Shown: positions 50,957 through 60,051, counted from the stretch's first letter. The stretch: DNA of 64,000 nt from Sphingopyxis panaciterrae (GCF_011762125.1 NZ_JAASQN010000001.1:806001-870000); one strand, 5' to 3'. Notes: generated from the sequence alone by a model not told the origin. A program made the numbers and translations.

Positions 50957-51041
50957 CGAAAGGGCACCGCGTGATGGCGGGTTAGGGCCGCCGCCGCTTC
51001 CTTCCGAAGGAGGATGCGGGCGGCGGCCGGCCCCCGGGACA

Positions 51042-53348
51042 TCAGAATTTGAACCCGGCTTCGACCGAAATGTTGCGCGTCGGTTCGAGGTAGAGGATCG
51101 CGCGCGGCACCGGGGTGATCGGCGACGGCAGGTTGAACGCGCTGCCGATCGTCTTTTCGTTCGTCAGGTTCTTGCCGACGAGCGCGACGTGCCAGCCGTC
51201 GTCCTGATCGGCGAGCTGGACGCGCAGGTCGAGCTTCACATAGCCGCCCTGGACGCCGAAGATCGGGCTCTGATTGTCCGAATTGAAATATTTCGAACGG
51301 CCCGACGCGACGCCGGTGATGTCGATCTTCATCGCGTCGGACATGTCGACGCGCGCGTGGGCGGTGACGCTGCCGGTCCATTTCGACGAATAGGCGACCG
51401 GGAAACCGGCGAGGTTGTTCGTCGCCGGGGTGCAGGTCACCGGCTGCGACGCGAGACACGCCGCGCCCGGATAATCGTCATATTTGATGTCCGAATAGGC
51501 ACCCGATGCGCTGATATCGAAATTGGGGAAGGGGAAAATGCTGAGCGACCCCTCGACCCCCTTCGACGTTGCCGCCGCGGCGTTGCCGGTCAGATAGCTC
51601 GAGGTTGCGGGCTGATAGACCGAAACCTGCAGGTCCTTGAACTTCGTCTTGTAGACCGAGACGTTGGCGACGACCTTGCCGTCGGCCAGTGTCGACTTGA
51701 TCCCCGCCTCGAAATTCTCCGACCGTTCGGGCTCGAAGGTGAAGGTGCTGTCGACGGTACCGAGGGTGTTGGACACGAACCCGCCCGATTTAGAACCCCG
51801 GCCCCAGGTGCCGTAGATCATGATGCGCGGGGCGATGTCATATTGCAGCGTGACCGACGGGTCGACATTGCCTTCGCTGATCGAGCCGTCGGCGTTGGTG
51901 ATCGGGCGCAGCGGGAAAGGTTGTCCGTTGAGGCCGTTCGAAGCCGACGCGAGCGTGGTGCGGAAGCTGCCATCCTTCTTCGTATGCGAATAGCGCAGGC
52001 TGCCGATCGCGCGGAAGGCATCGCTGATGTTGAGCGTGCCCTGTCCGAACACCGACCAGCTTTCGGCCTTCTGGCGGAAAATGCTGTCGATGCGGGCGAG
52101 ATACGGACCGTCGAAGATCGGGATGCGCGGATCGGCCGGGGTCGCGCCGGGGATGGAAAGGAACAGGTTGGGGATGTTGAAGCCCTGATATTGTTCGAGC
52201 GTGTAATCGGACTTGTCGTAATAGGCGCCGGCGATGAATTCGAACGTCTCGCCGACGGGCGACAGGATGCGGACTTCCTGCGAGAATTGGTCGAAGCGTT
52301 CGGGGAAGGCGTTGTAGACCGAGTTGGCGGTGTGGGCGCCGCCGCTGTTCGGAATCATCTGGTCGAAGCCATTGACGATCTTCGACTTGAACCAGCTGTA
52401 GCCGGTGACCGAGGTCAGCGTGAAATCGCCAAGCGCAAGATTGCCGACGCCCGAGAGCATCACCGATTCATTGCGATTGCCCTCGCGCCCGAGCGCCGAG
52501 CGTTCGAGGTAGCGCGTGTCCTGCGGATCCTGGCCGCTGGTCAACGGGCTCGACACGGTGATGCCGCCGACGATGTCGCGGTTTCCGTACTCGGCCTTCA
52601 GCGTATAGTCGAAGCTGCTCGACGGTTCCCATTTGACCGTCAGGCGCGCGAGCTGGGATTTGATTTCGGGGTCGTCGTGGTTGGTCGCGAGATTGCGGAT
52701 ATAACCGTCCTGCTTGACGATCTTGTACGCGAGGCGCGCCGAGAGCGTGCTGCTGAGCGGCCCCGAGATATAGCCCGAAACGTCGAAGCCCTTCTGGTCG
52801 AAGTTATAGAGCGCGGTGAAGGCGCCCTCCGCCTGGCTGGTCGGACCGGCCGACACGACGCTGACCGCGCCCGCTGCGGTGTTCTTGCCGAACAGCGCGC
52901 CCTGCGGGCCGCGAAGCACCTCGACGCGTTCGAGATCGAAGAAGGGCGCCTGCGCCTGGCGGCTGCGGCCGGCGTAGATGCCGTCGACATAGAGCGACAC
53001 CGACTGGTCGAAAGCGAAGTTCGCCGGCGGCGAGCCGAAGCCGCGGATATAGATGACGTCGTTGCCCGCGGTCGACTGCACGAACACGTTCGGGGTGTAG
53101 TTCATCACCGCCTTGATGTCGCTCGTGTTGAATTCGGCGAGTTTGGCGCCGCTCACGACTTCCATCGAGATCGGCACGTCCTGCAGGCTCTGCTCGCGCT
53201 TTTGCGCGGTGACGATGATTTCGTTGGTGTTGCTGTCGTCGGCTTCGGCGGCGGGTGCGCCGCTGGCCTGCGCCATCGCCGGCGCGGCAAATGCCGTCAT
53301 CGCGACGGTCGCGACACCCGACAGCAGAAACTGGTTGAACGCCTTCAT
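51042..53348 (-). CDS. TonB-dependent outer-membrane receptor
   Basis: A 768-residue receptor with a signal peptide ending near residue 26 (AAPAMAQA), the TonB-box region NEIIVTAQKREQ, plug motif LERVEVLRGPQGALFGKN and a barrel ending NISVEAGFKF. It belongs to the same general group as the receptor at 12535. GGGAGGG precedes the ATG, and operator site 7 lies upstream, so it probably imports the substrate of the MarR-controlled pathway. Confidence 0.93.
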   Translation of the reverse strand: MKAFNQFLLSGVATVAMTAFAAPAMAQASGAPAAEADDSNTNEIIVTAQKREQSLQDVPISMEVVSGAKLAEFNTSDIKAVMNYTPNVFVQSTAGNDVIYIRGFGSPPANFAFDQSVSLYVDGIYAGRSRQAQAPFFDLERVEVLRGPQGALFGKNTAAGAVSVVSAGPTSQAEGAFTALYNFDQKGFDVSGYISGPLSSTLSARLAYKIVKQDGYIRNLATNHDDPEIKSQLARLTVKWEPSSSFDYTLKAEYGNRDIVGGITVSSPLTSGQDPQDTRYLERSALGREGNRNESVMLSGVGNLALGDFTLTSVTGYSWFKSKIVNGFDQMIPNSGGAHTANSVYNAFPERFDQFSQEVRILSPVGETFEFIAGAYYDKSDYTLEQYQGFNIPNLFLSIPGATPADPRIPIFDGPYLARIDSIFRQKAESWSVFGQGTLNISDAFRAIGSLRYSHTKKDGSFRTTLASASNGLNGQPFPLRPITNADGSISEGNVDPSVTLQYDIAPRIMIYGTWGRGSKSGGFVSNTLGTVDSTFTFEPERSENFEAGIKSTLADGKVVANVSVYKTKFKDLQVSVYQPATSSYLTGNAAAATSKGVEGSLSIFPFPNFDISASGAYSDIKYDDYPGAACLASQPVTCTPATNNLAGFPVAYSSKWTGSVTAHARVDMSDAMKIDITGVASGRSKYFNSDNQSPIFGVQGGYVKLDLRVQLADQDDGWHVALVGKNLTNEKTIGSAFNLPSPITPVPRAILYLEPTRNISVEAGFKF

Positions 53349-53418
53349 GCTAACCCTCCCTTAAAGTCCTGTCGACGGTGCCCCGGATATGCGTCCGATC
53401 CGTCAATCTGATTGACCC

Positions 53419-53430
53419 TTAGTATACTAA
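53419..53430. promoter_or_regulatory. MarR-type operator, site 7 (TonB receptor/DUF3237)
   Basis: A perfect TTAGTATACTAA, preceded by TTGACC (53412-53417). It lies between the divergent TonB receptor-GST and DUF3237-GST genes, 44 bases before the latter start. Confidence 0.78.
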
Positions 53431-53473
53431 TGGTTTTATGCTTGTCCATAGCTTTGCAAAGAGGATTCGCAAG

Positions 53474-53980
53474 ATGAACGACGAAAATGGGAAAGCCGGT
53501 TCCGCCGCACTTACGAGCAGCCATCTGTGCACGGTGGAGTTCGAGGTCGGCGGCGGCATCATCGGCATGGGGGTGTCGCCGTTCGGCGATCACCGGATGG
53601 GCTATATCAGCGGCGGGCGCTTTTTCGGACCGCGAATCAACGGCATCGTCCTGCCTGGCGGCGGCAACTGGTCGCGCAGCGGACGGCTGGGCGAGGATGC
53701 TTCGGTCGGGACCTTCGATGCCCGCGCGGTGTGGCAGACCGATGATGGCGAGCTGATCTATCTCTCCTACACCGGGCGCAACGTCATTCCAGACGATGTC
53801 CGTGCCGCCTTTGCCGACCCGGCCGCGCCCCATGTCGATCCGTCGCGATATTATCTGCGAATCGCGCCGGTGTTCGAAACCGCGAGCAAGACCTATGGCT
53901 GGCTGAACGGCCTGCTCGCGGTCGGGGTTGGCGAGCGCACCGATTTCGGTGTCCGCCATGTGATCCACGAGATTCGCTGA
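53474..53980 (+). CDS. DUF3237-family protein
   Basis: A 168-residue protein matching DUF3237, a small beta-barrel family of unknown function: SHLCTVEFEVGGG near the start, then GRFFGPRINGIVLPGGGNW and the aromatic-rich YYLRIAPVFETAS. ATG 53474 has AGAGGA nine bases upstream; an in-frame ATG at 53438 would start almost on the operator. It is followed after one base by a Nu-class GST, hinting at a glutathione-related or small-molecule-isomerising role. Confidence 0.8.
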   Translation: MNDENGKAGSAALTSSHLCTVEFEVGGGIIGMGVSPFGDHRMGYISGGRFFGPRINGIVLPGGGNWSRSGRLGEDASVGTFDARAVWQTDDGELIYLSYTGRNVIPDDVRAAFADPAAPHVDPSRYYLRIAPVFETASKTYGWLNGLLAVGVGERTDFGVRHVIHEIR

Positions 53981-53981
53981 G

Positions 53982-54707
53982 ATGATCGACCTTCATTATT
54001 CGGCGACCCCGAACGGGCAGAAGATCGCGATCATGTTGGAAGAGATCGGCGCGGCGTATCGGGTCCTGCCCTATGACATCTTCAACGGCGACCAGCTCAC
54101 CGCCGCGTTCGGGCGCATCAACCCGAACCACAAGCTGCCCGCGATCGTCGATCAGGATCCGGCGGGGGGCGGCGATCCGGTTGCCGTCTTCGAATCGGGG
54201 GCGATCCTGCAATATCTGGCCGAGAAGAGCGGGTGTTTCCTGCCCGCGTCGGGCGCGGCGCGCGCGGCGACGCTGTCGTGGTTGGCCTGGCAGGTCGCGG
54301 GACTGGGGCCGATGGGCGGGCAGGCAAGTCATTTCCTGCGCTATGCGCCCGCGGGGCAGGATTATGCCGTCGAACGCTACACGAAGGAATTGCAACGCTT
54401 GCTCACCATACTCGAACGGCGGCTGGAGAAGAGCGCCTATGTCGCGGGCGACGATTATACGATCGCCGACATGGCGATCTGGCCCGGGCGGGCGTCGGCG
54501 TTCGTCATGGGGATGGGGCTGGATGAATGGCCCGCGATCCACGGCTGGTTCGAACGCATCCGCGCGCGCCCGGCGGTGGCGCGGGCGATGGCGCGCGAGG
54601 ATTTGAAGGCATCCGCGAAATATGTGGGGCGGCATCAGACGCTCGACGAGAAAGAATGGTCGAACATGTTCGGCGATGCGAACCAGGCGGCGGTAAAGGG
54701 GGATTGA
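53982..54707 (+). CDS. Nu-class (YfcG/Ure2-like) glutathione transferase
   Basis: A 241-residue GST with SATPNGQKIAIMLEE, NPNHKLPAIVDQDP and FESGAILQYLAEKSG, very similar in plan to the one at 50246. It is in one unit with the DUF3237 gene under operator site 7. Having one such enzyme on each side of the same operator suggests related but distinct steps, or an enzyme pair. Confidence 0.87.
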   Translation: MIDLHYSATPNGQKIAIMLEEIGAAYRVLPYDIFNGDQLTAAFGRINPNHKLPAIVDQDPAGGGDPVAVFESGAILQYLAEKSGCFLPASGAARAATLSWLAWQVAGLGPMGGQASHFLRYAPAGQDYAVERYTKELQRLLTILERRLEKSAYVAGDDYTIADMAIWPGRASAFVMGMGLDEWPAIHGWFERIRARPAVARAMAREDLKASAKYVGRHQTLDEKEWSNMFGDANQAAVKGD

Positions 54708-54747
54708 GGGAGGCGGGTTTCGGCTGTTAGTTGCCCTATCCATCACC

Positions 54748-54988
54748 GTCACCCCGGACTTGATCCGGGGCCCCGCTTGACCTCGAAAACTGCTGGTGCC
54801 CCAAAAAAGCGGGATCCCGGGTCAAGCCCGGGACGACGAGGGAGAGAGCGAAAGCGGCCGATTGCGGAGGTTCTCCTCCCCTCCTTTTTAGGGAGGGGCT
54901 GGGGGGTGGGTAGCCGCCGAAGGCGGCGCGCTTCCTCTTGCTCGCTGCGCTCGCGACCCACCCCTAACCCCTCCCTAAAAGGGAGGGG
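54748..54988. repeat. Cluster of palindromic repeats in a 325-bp intergenic space
   Basis: Contains CACCCCGGACTTGATCCGGGG, then CCCGGGTCAAGCCCGGG (54816-54832), then CTCCCCTCC-TTTTTA-GGGAGGGG (54876-54898) and CCCTCCCTAAAAGGGAGGGG (54969-54988). The last two also form a long inverted pair with each other. The space lies between convergent GST genes; no coding potential stands out and strong hairpins could terminate both operons. Confidence 0.7.
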
Positions 54989-55032
54989 AATGTCTCAAAT
55001 CCACCCCGATGCCGTCGTTCGCCGCTTCCGCT

Positions 55033-55737
55033 TCACCGCTGCGCGTGCTGGCGATCGCCCCACAGGATCGCGCGATGTTCGTCGGTGAAGCCGGTGAGCC
55101 CGCCCTCGATCGTTTCGGCGCGCGCGGTGCCGGCCTTCATGCCTTCGGCGACCGCTGGGCGAGCGAGCATTGCGGCGCCCCAGCGCTCGACGTTCGGAAA
55201 GCGCCCCGCCTTGTCGATGAACTGGCGGCGCAGATAGGGCAGGGTCGCCATATCGGCGATGCTATAATCGTCGCCCGCCAGCCACTCGGCTTCGCCCAGC
55301 CGATGGTCGAGGACCATCATCAGCCGGTCAACCTCGCGGCCGTATCGGGTGATCGCATAGTCGTGCCGATCCTTGGCATAATGGGTAAAATGCGCCTCCT
55401 GCCCGAACATCGGACCGACCCCCGAGACCTGGAACATCAGCCATTGCCAGCAGATCGCGCGCTTCACCGGGTCGCTCGGCAGGAAACGCCCGGTCTTTTC
55501 GGCGAGGTAGAGTAGGATCGCGCCGGTTTCCCACAGGACGAAGCCGGGACCGTGCGGGCCTTCGTCATCGACGATTACGGGCGTCTTGTTGTTCGGGTTG
55601 AGCGCGAGAAATTCGGGGGTGAGTTGATCGCCCGCGAGGATGTCGACGGGTTCGAGCCGCCATGCGAGTTCCATTTCGAGCAGCGCGATCGCGATCTTGC
55701 GCGCGTTGGGGGTCGGGCCGCCATAGAGGGTGATCAT
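55033..55737 (-). CDS. Nu-class (YfcG/Ure2-like) glutathione transferase
   Basis: A 234-residue GST with GGPTPNARKIAIALLE, NPNNKTPVIVDDEG and WETGAILLYLAEKTG. It diverges from the other two in the active-site strand (TPNAR instead of TPNGH/Q). ATG 55737 overlaps the stop of the CoA-transferase gene as ATGA, so the two act in one operon under operator site 8; a coupled CoA/glutathione step is plausible. Confidence 0.86.
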   Translation of the reverse strand: MITLYGGPTPNARKIAIALLEMELAWRLEPVDILAGDQLTPEFLALNPNNKTPVIVDDEGPHGPGFVLWETGAILLYLAEKTGRFLPSDPVKRAICWQWLMFQVSGVGPMFGQEAHFTHYAKDRHDYAITRYGREVDRLMMVLDHRLGEAEWLAGDDYSIADMATLPYLRRQFIDKAGRFPNVERWGAAMLARPAVAEGMKAGTARAETIEGGLTGFTDEHRAILWGDRQHAQR

Positions 55738-56900
55738 GCGGATTTTCCTTCGTGGCCGAGCCAGCGATGGAGGACATCGGCGCTGTCCTGCCCGACGGTC
55801 AGCGGGGCGGGGCGGCGGATGCTGCCCGGCGTTGCCGACAGCTTGGGGAACACACCCTGCATCCTGATCTCGCCGAACTCGTCGTCCGCGACCGTCACCA
55901 ATGCCTCGCGCGCCGCGAAATGCGGGTCGGCCAGCATATCCTCGGCATCGAAGACGCGGCCCGCGGGAACGCCCGCCGCGACCATCTTCGCTTCCAGTTC
56001 GGCGATCGTCATCGTCGCGGTCCATTCGCCGATCAGCGCGTCGAGCTCCTCCTGCCGCACGCCGCGCGCGCGATGCGTCGCATAGCGCTCGTCGCTCGCC
56101 AGTTCGGGCCGGCCCATTGCCGCGGCGAGCCGCGCGAAGACGCCGTCCTGATTGGCGCCGATCAGATATTCGCCGTCGCGGCACGGATAGACGTTCGACG
56201 GCGCGATCGCGGGGAGGGTCGATCCGGTGCGGCGGCGCTTGGTGCCGCTCGCCGAATAATCCGACACGGTCGATTCCATCACCTGCAGCACCGCCTCGTA
56301 AAGCGCCGAATCGACAATCTGGCCTTCGCCGGTCTTGCTGCGGTGATGGAGCGCGGCGAGCGCGCCCATGCAGCCATAGGTCGCGGCGAGGGTGTCGCCG
56401 ATCGACACGCCCATGCGTGCCGGCGGCAGGTCGGGATAGCCGACGATGCCGCGCCAGCCGCCCATCGCCTCGCCGATGCCGCCAAAACCCGCGCGCGCTG
56501 AATAAGGGCCGGTCTGGCCATAACCCGACACGCGGACGACGATCAGCCCGGGGTTGCTCTTGCGCAGCTCGATGGGGTCGAGGTTCCATTTTTCGAGCGT
56601 GCCGGGACGGAAATTCTCGATCAATATGTCGGCCTTTGCGATCAGCTCGCGCGCCAGCGCCTGACCCTCTTCGCCGCGCAGGTCGACCGCGACCGAATAT
56701 TTGTTGCGCGCGATGACGCGCCACCAGCTTGGGCGGTCGCCCTGGCCCCAATTGCGCATCTGGTCGCCGGTGCCGGGCGGTTCGAGCTTGACGATCTCTG
56801 CCCCCATGTCGCCGAGCAGCTGGCCGCAGAAGGGGCCAGCGATGAGCTGCCCCATCTCGACCACCCTGATGCCGTCCAGCGCTCCCCCGTTTTTCGTCAT
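55734..56900 (-). CDS. CaiB/BaiF-family (class III) CoA-transferase
   Basis: A 388-residue CoA-transferase: GIRVVEMGQLIAGPFCGQLL at the N-terminus, the cofactor segment LVNxx-type NKYSVAVDLRG, and the catalytic aspartate in MGVSIGDTLAATYG. ATG 56900 has AAGGAA upstream; another in-frame ATG lies at 56921. Family members move CoA between carboxylates or, like alpha-methylacyl-CoA racemase, epimerise CoA esters. It is divergent from the HMG-CoA lyase-like gene. Confidence 0.88.
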   Translation of the reverse strand: MTKNGGALDGIRVVEMGQLIAGPFCGQLLGDMGAEIVKLEPPGTGDQMRNWGQGDRPSWWRVIARNKYSVAVDLRGEEGQALARELIAKADILIENFRPGTLEKWNLDPIELRKSNPGLIVVRVSGYGQTGPYSARAGFGGIGEAMGGWRGIVGYPDLPPARMGVSIGDTLAATYGCMGALAALHHRSKTGEGQIVDSALYEAVLQVMESTVSDYSASGTKRRRTGSTLPAIAPSNVYPCRDGEYLIGANQDGVFARLAAAMGRPELASDERYATHRARGVRQEELDALIGEWTATMTIAELEAKMVAAGVPAGRVFDAEDMLADPHFAAREALVTVADDEFGEIRMQGVFPKLSATPGSIRRPAPLTVGQDSADVLHRWLGHEGKSA

Positions 56901-56978
56901 TCCGTTCCTTTCGGCGCCCAAGCCGGTCTATGAAGCATGTCGGCGGCTTTTGGCATCACTCTTGTGGTCATCATATAC

Positions 56979-56990
56979 TTAGAATGCTAT
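56979..56990. promoter_or_regulatory. MarR-type operator, site 8 (CoA-transferase/HMG-CoA-lyase-like)
   Basis: TTAGAATGCTAT preceded by AC and followed by GTAAT, as at sites 1 and 2. It lies between the divergent CoA-transferase and lyase genes. Confidence 0.65.
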
Positions 56991-57036
56991 GTAATTTTCA
57001 ACCTGCAAAATGACTCGAATGGAGACGGGGCGCGAA

Positions 57037-57942
57037 ATGGCGGAAAAGCACAGGGTTGAGATGGTCGAGGTTGGGCCGCGCGACGGGTTGCAGAATGAAG
57101 CGTTGGTGGTTCCGACCGCCGATAAGGCCGAACTGATCCGCCGCGCGATCGATTTTGGCGCGCGCCGGATCGAGGTGACGAGTTTCGTCAATCCGAAGAA
57201 GGTGCCGCACCTCGCCGATGCCGAGGAACTGGTGGCGATGCTGCCCGAGCGGGGCGACGTGACCTATATCGGGCTGGTGCTCAACCGCCGCGGGGCCGAG
57301 CGCGCGCTGGCGACGGGGCGCATCGACGAACTCGGCGCGGTGTGCGTGACGAGCGATAGCTTCGGCATCCGTAATCAGGGACAGAGTGCGGACGAATCGC
57401 TCGCCGCGGCGATGGAAATCGTCGGACTGGCAAGGGCGGCAGGGCGGAGCGGCCAGATCACGATCGCCACCGCTTTCGGCTGTCCGTTCGAGGGCGAGGT
57501 CGCGGTCGCCCGCGTCGTCGAGATGGCGAAGCGCGCCTGTGATGCGCAGCCGCGCGAGATCGCGCTTGCCGACACGATCGGTGTCGGGGTGCCGTCGCAG
57601 GTCGCCGAGATGGTGGGGCGCGTGCGCGAAGCGGTCGATGGCCTGCCGGTGCGGGTGCATTTCCACAATACGCGCGGCACCGGGCTGGCCAATGTATGGG
57701 CGGCGGTCGCCGAGGGCGCGGCGACGGTCGACGCATCGCTCGGCGGGCTCGGCGGCTGTCCTTTTGCACCCGGAGCGGCGGGCAATGTGGCGACCGAGGA
57801 TGTCGTCTATATGCTCGAACGCAGCGGCATCGCGACGGGGATCGACCTGCCGGCTGCGGTGGAGGCCGCACACTGGTTCACCGGCGTGATGGGGCGTCCG
57901 CTGCCGGCGATGGTCAGCAGGGCGCCCGCCTTTCCGGGCTGA
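57037..57942 (+). CDS. Hydroxymethylglutaryl-CoA lyase family protein
   Basis: A 301-residue TIM-barrel lyase. Catalytic and metal residues are intact: EVGPRDGLQNE (Arg, Asp), VHFHNTRGTGLAN (two His) and the cysteine loop GGLGGCPFAPGAAGNVATED. It should cleave a 3-hydroxy-3-methylglutaryl-CoA-like thioester by retro-aldol reaction to acetyl-CoA or a homologue plus an acetoacetate-like product. ATG 57037 gives the usual family N-terminus; in-frame ATGs at 57010 and 57019 lack any ribosome site. With LeuCD and CoA-transferases in the same regulon it may be the final cleavage step. Confidence 0.88.
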   Translation: MAEKHRVEMVEVGPRDGLQNEALVVPTADKAELIRRAIDFGARRIEVTSFVNPKKVPHLADAEELVAMLPERGDVTYIGLVLNRRGAERALATGRIDELGAVCVTSDSFGIRNQGQSADESLAAAMEIVGLARAAGRSGQITIATAFGCPFEGEVAVARVVEMAKRACDAQPREIALADTIGVGVPSQVAEMVGRVREAVDGLPVRVHFHNTRGTGLANVWAAVAEGAATVDASLGGLGGCPFAPGAAGNVATEDVVYMLERSGIATGIDLPAAVEAAHWFTGVMGRPLPAMVSRAPAFPG

Positions 57943-57951
57943 TCGCCCGCG

Positions 57952-58500
57952 TCAGCGCCCGGAGAGCCGCTCCAGATCCTCGACGCTGTTGATGTTGGCT
58001 ATATCGTCGCCGTCGATCGCGGCCGCGCCCTGCGCATCGGCCCAGGCGCGCACCGAGCGCCGGCCGCCGCCAGCCAAATGCTCCGCAAGCTTTTCGGCCT
58101 GATCGGCCGGCCAAAGGCCAATGACGGGGCAGGCGGCGAGATAAGCGCTGTCCGGGCTTTTGCATAGCTGCGCGAGCTGGTCGGGTGCAACGTCAGGCGT
58201 GTCGCACGGCAAGGAGAGCAGATGGGTATAACCCGCCGCCTTTGCCGCGGCCATCGCGCCCGCGATACCGCCGAGCGGGCCCATGCCCGGCTCGGGCCGG
58301 TCAGCCACCGAAACGAAAGGCGGATAGTCGCGCCCCGAAACGAAGACCGTCCCGACAAGCGGCTGCAAGGCGGCGATCGACCAGTCGATCAGCTTGCGGT
58401 CGCCGTAGCGTTGTTCGGCCTTGTCGCGCCCGAAGCGTTGCGAGCGGCCGCCGGCGAGCACGACCCCGGCGATCCGTCGCTGTTCGATGTTACCGCCCAT
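57952..58500 (-). CDS. mobA: Molybdenum cofactor guanylyltransferase (MobA family)
   Basis: A 182-residue nucleotidyltransferase with the signature GVVLAGGRSQRFGRDKAEQ, then GPLGGIAGAMAAAK and PCDTPDVAPDQL. MobA attaches GMP to molybdopterin to form the guanine dinucleotide cofactor. The formate dehydrogenase at the other end of the window needs that cofactor, but a physical link of the genes is not seen. It starts at ATG 58500; the longer upstream frame is a shadow of the aldehyde dehydrogenase gene. Confidence 0.85.
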   Translation of the reverse strand: MGGNIEQRRIAGVVLAGGRSQRFGRDKAEQRYGDRKLIDWSIAALQPLVGTVFVSGRDYPPFVSVADRPEPGMGPLGGIAGAMAAAKAAGYTHLLSLPCDTPDVAPDQLAQLCKSPDSAYLAACPVIGLWPADQAEKLAEHLAGGGRRSVRAWADAQGAAAIDGDDIANINSVEDLERLSGR

Positions 58501-58553
58501 ACGCGCGCTTCTCCGTCGATCCGCACGGAGCCTTTGTCCGTCGCCGGGCGAGT

Positions 58554-59978
58554 CTACCCCGCCGACTGCGGAATATACAGGCTTTGCGGCGCCATATATT
58601 CGAGCATGCCTTCCAGCCCGTTTTCGATCCCGAACCCGCTTTGCTTGTGACCCGCAAACGGCGTGTCGGGGCGGAGGACGAGATTCTGGTTGATCCAGAC
58701 GGTCCCGGTTTCGAGCTGGCGCGCGATCGCCACCGCCTGATCGACGTCCTTCGACCACACTGCACCGGCAAGCCCATATTCGCTGGCATTGGCACGGTCG
58801 ATCACCTCTTCGACGGTGCTGAACTTCATCATCGGCAGCACGGGGCCGAAGGCTTCTTCCTGTACCACCGCCGATTGCTCAGGCGGGTTGTCGACGATCG
58901 TGACGGGGATGAAATAGCCGCCGCCCGCCGGGCCCGCCGGCCCTTCGATCAGCGTCAGCCCTTCGGCCTTCGCGTCCTCGATCAGGCTGGTGACACGGTC
59001 ATATTGGCGCCGGTTCTGCAGCGGGCCGAGCACGGTACCCTGTTCGCTGCCGTCGCCGAGCTTGACCGCCTGCGCGATCCCTGCGAGCCGGTCGCGGAGG
59101 CCATCATAGATGCTTTCATGGACGTAGAGCCGCTTGGTCGCGACGCAGATCTGCGCGCTGTTGAAGAAGGCGCCGAAGAAGATTTTCTGCGCGACATCGT
59201 CGAGGTCGACATCGGGCATGACGATCGCGGCATCATTGCCGCCGAGTTCGAGCGTCAGGCGCTTCAGATCCTTTGACGCACTTTCCATCACGCGCTTGCC
59301 GGTCGCGGTCGATCCGGTGAACGAGATTTTGGCGAAGCCCGGATGCGCGGTCATCTTTGGCCCGAGCGCGTCGCTGCCGGTGATGATGTTGAGCACGCCG
59401 GCCGGGAAAACATCTTTCAGCAGTTCGCCGATCTTCAGCATGCAGAGCGGCGTGTAGGGCGAGGGCTTGAGCACGATCGTGTTGCCAGCGGCGAGCGCGG
59501 GCGCGATTTTCCAGAAAGACAGGTTGACCGGGAAATTCCACGGCGAGATCGCGCAGACGACGCCGAGCGGCACATAATGCGTCTCGACCCGCTGGCCGTC
59601 GCCCTTGTCGATCACGTCGACCGGCGGGGTCATTTCGGCATAAGCATGCAGCCAGGCGACCGCGATATCGATTTCGGATTTCGCCGCTTCGGTCGGGCGC
59701 CCCTGTTCGCGGGTGAAGAGGCGCGCCAGCTGCTCGCGATGGTCGTTCAATATATCGGCCGCCTTGTGCAGGTATGCCTGCCGGTCGGCAATCGGGGTGC
59801 CCCGCCACCCCTTGAAGGCGCGGCGCCCGGCGTCAACCGCGGCGGCGAGCTGGGCGTCGGTGCAGTCGGGGGCGGTGGCAAAGGCGGCGCCCGTCGCGGG
59901 ATTGACCACGTCAAGACGCTCATGGCTGTCCACCAGCGCGCCGTCGATCAGCATGCGATAGTCGGTTTCGAAGTTCAT
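58554..59978 (-). CDS. NAD(P)-dependent aldehyde dehydrogenase
   Basis: A 474-residue aldehyde dehydrogenase. The active-site glutamate lies in LTLELGGNDAA and the nucleophile cysteine in FNSAQICVATKRLYV; cofactor residues ISPWNFPVNL and FTGSTATGK are present. It oxidises an aldehyde to the acid, substrate unknown. It is divergent from the thiolase-hydratase fusion with two TetR-type dyads between, so it likely belongs to that acyl-CoA degradation set. Confidence 0.9.
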   Translation of the reverse strand: MNFETDYRMLIDGALVDSHERLDVVNPATGAAFATAPDCTDAQLAAAVDAGRRAFKGWRGTPIADRQAYLHKAADILNDHREQLARLFTREQGRPTEAAKSEIDIAVAWLHAYAEMTPPVDVIDKGDGQRVETHYVPLGVVCAISPWNFPVNLSFWKIAPALAAGNTIVLKPSPYTPLCMLKIGELLKDVFPAGVLNIITGSDALGPKMTAHPGFAKISFTGSTATGKRVMESASKDLKRLTLELGGNDAAIVMPDVDLDDVAQKIFFGAFFNSAQICVATKRLYVHESIYDGLRDRLAGIAQAVKLGDGSEQGTVLGPLQNRRQYDRVTSLIEDAKAEGLTLIEGPAGPAGGGYFIPVTIVDNPPEQSAVVQEEAFGPVLPMMKFSTVEEVIDRANASEYGLAGAVWSKDVDQAVAIARQLETGTVWINQNLVLRPDTPFAGHKQSGFGIENGLEGMLEYMAPQSLYIPQSAG

Positions 59979-60012
59979 GAGGGGCCTCTCCTATGTCGTT
60001 GGTTGACTCATC

Positions 60013-60051
60013 TTAAATGAGCATTTAACTGATGATTAAACGATCATTTAA
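60013..60051. promoter_or_regulatory. Two TetR-type operators between aldehyde dehydrogenase and fusion gene
   Basis: TTAAATG-AG-CATTTAA (60013-60028) has perfect 7-bp arms; TTAAACG-AT-CATTTAA (60036-60051) repeats it with one arm mismatch, 23 bases further on. The TetR gene at 63619, last of the adjacent three-gene unit, is the likely binder. Confidence 0.7.

Noticed and set aside
54708..55032. Insertion sequence or CRISPR-like array in the repeat-rich spacer
   Set aside because: The repeats are short palindromes of different types, with no regular spacing, transposase or direct-repeat unit.
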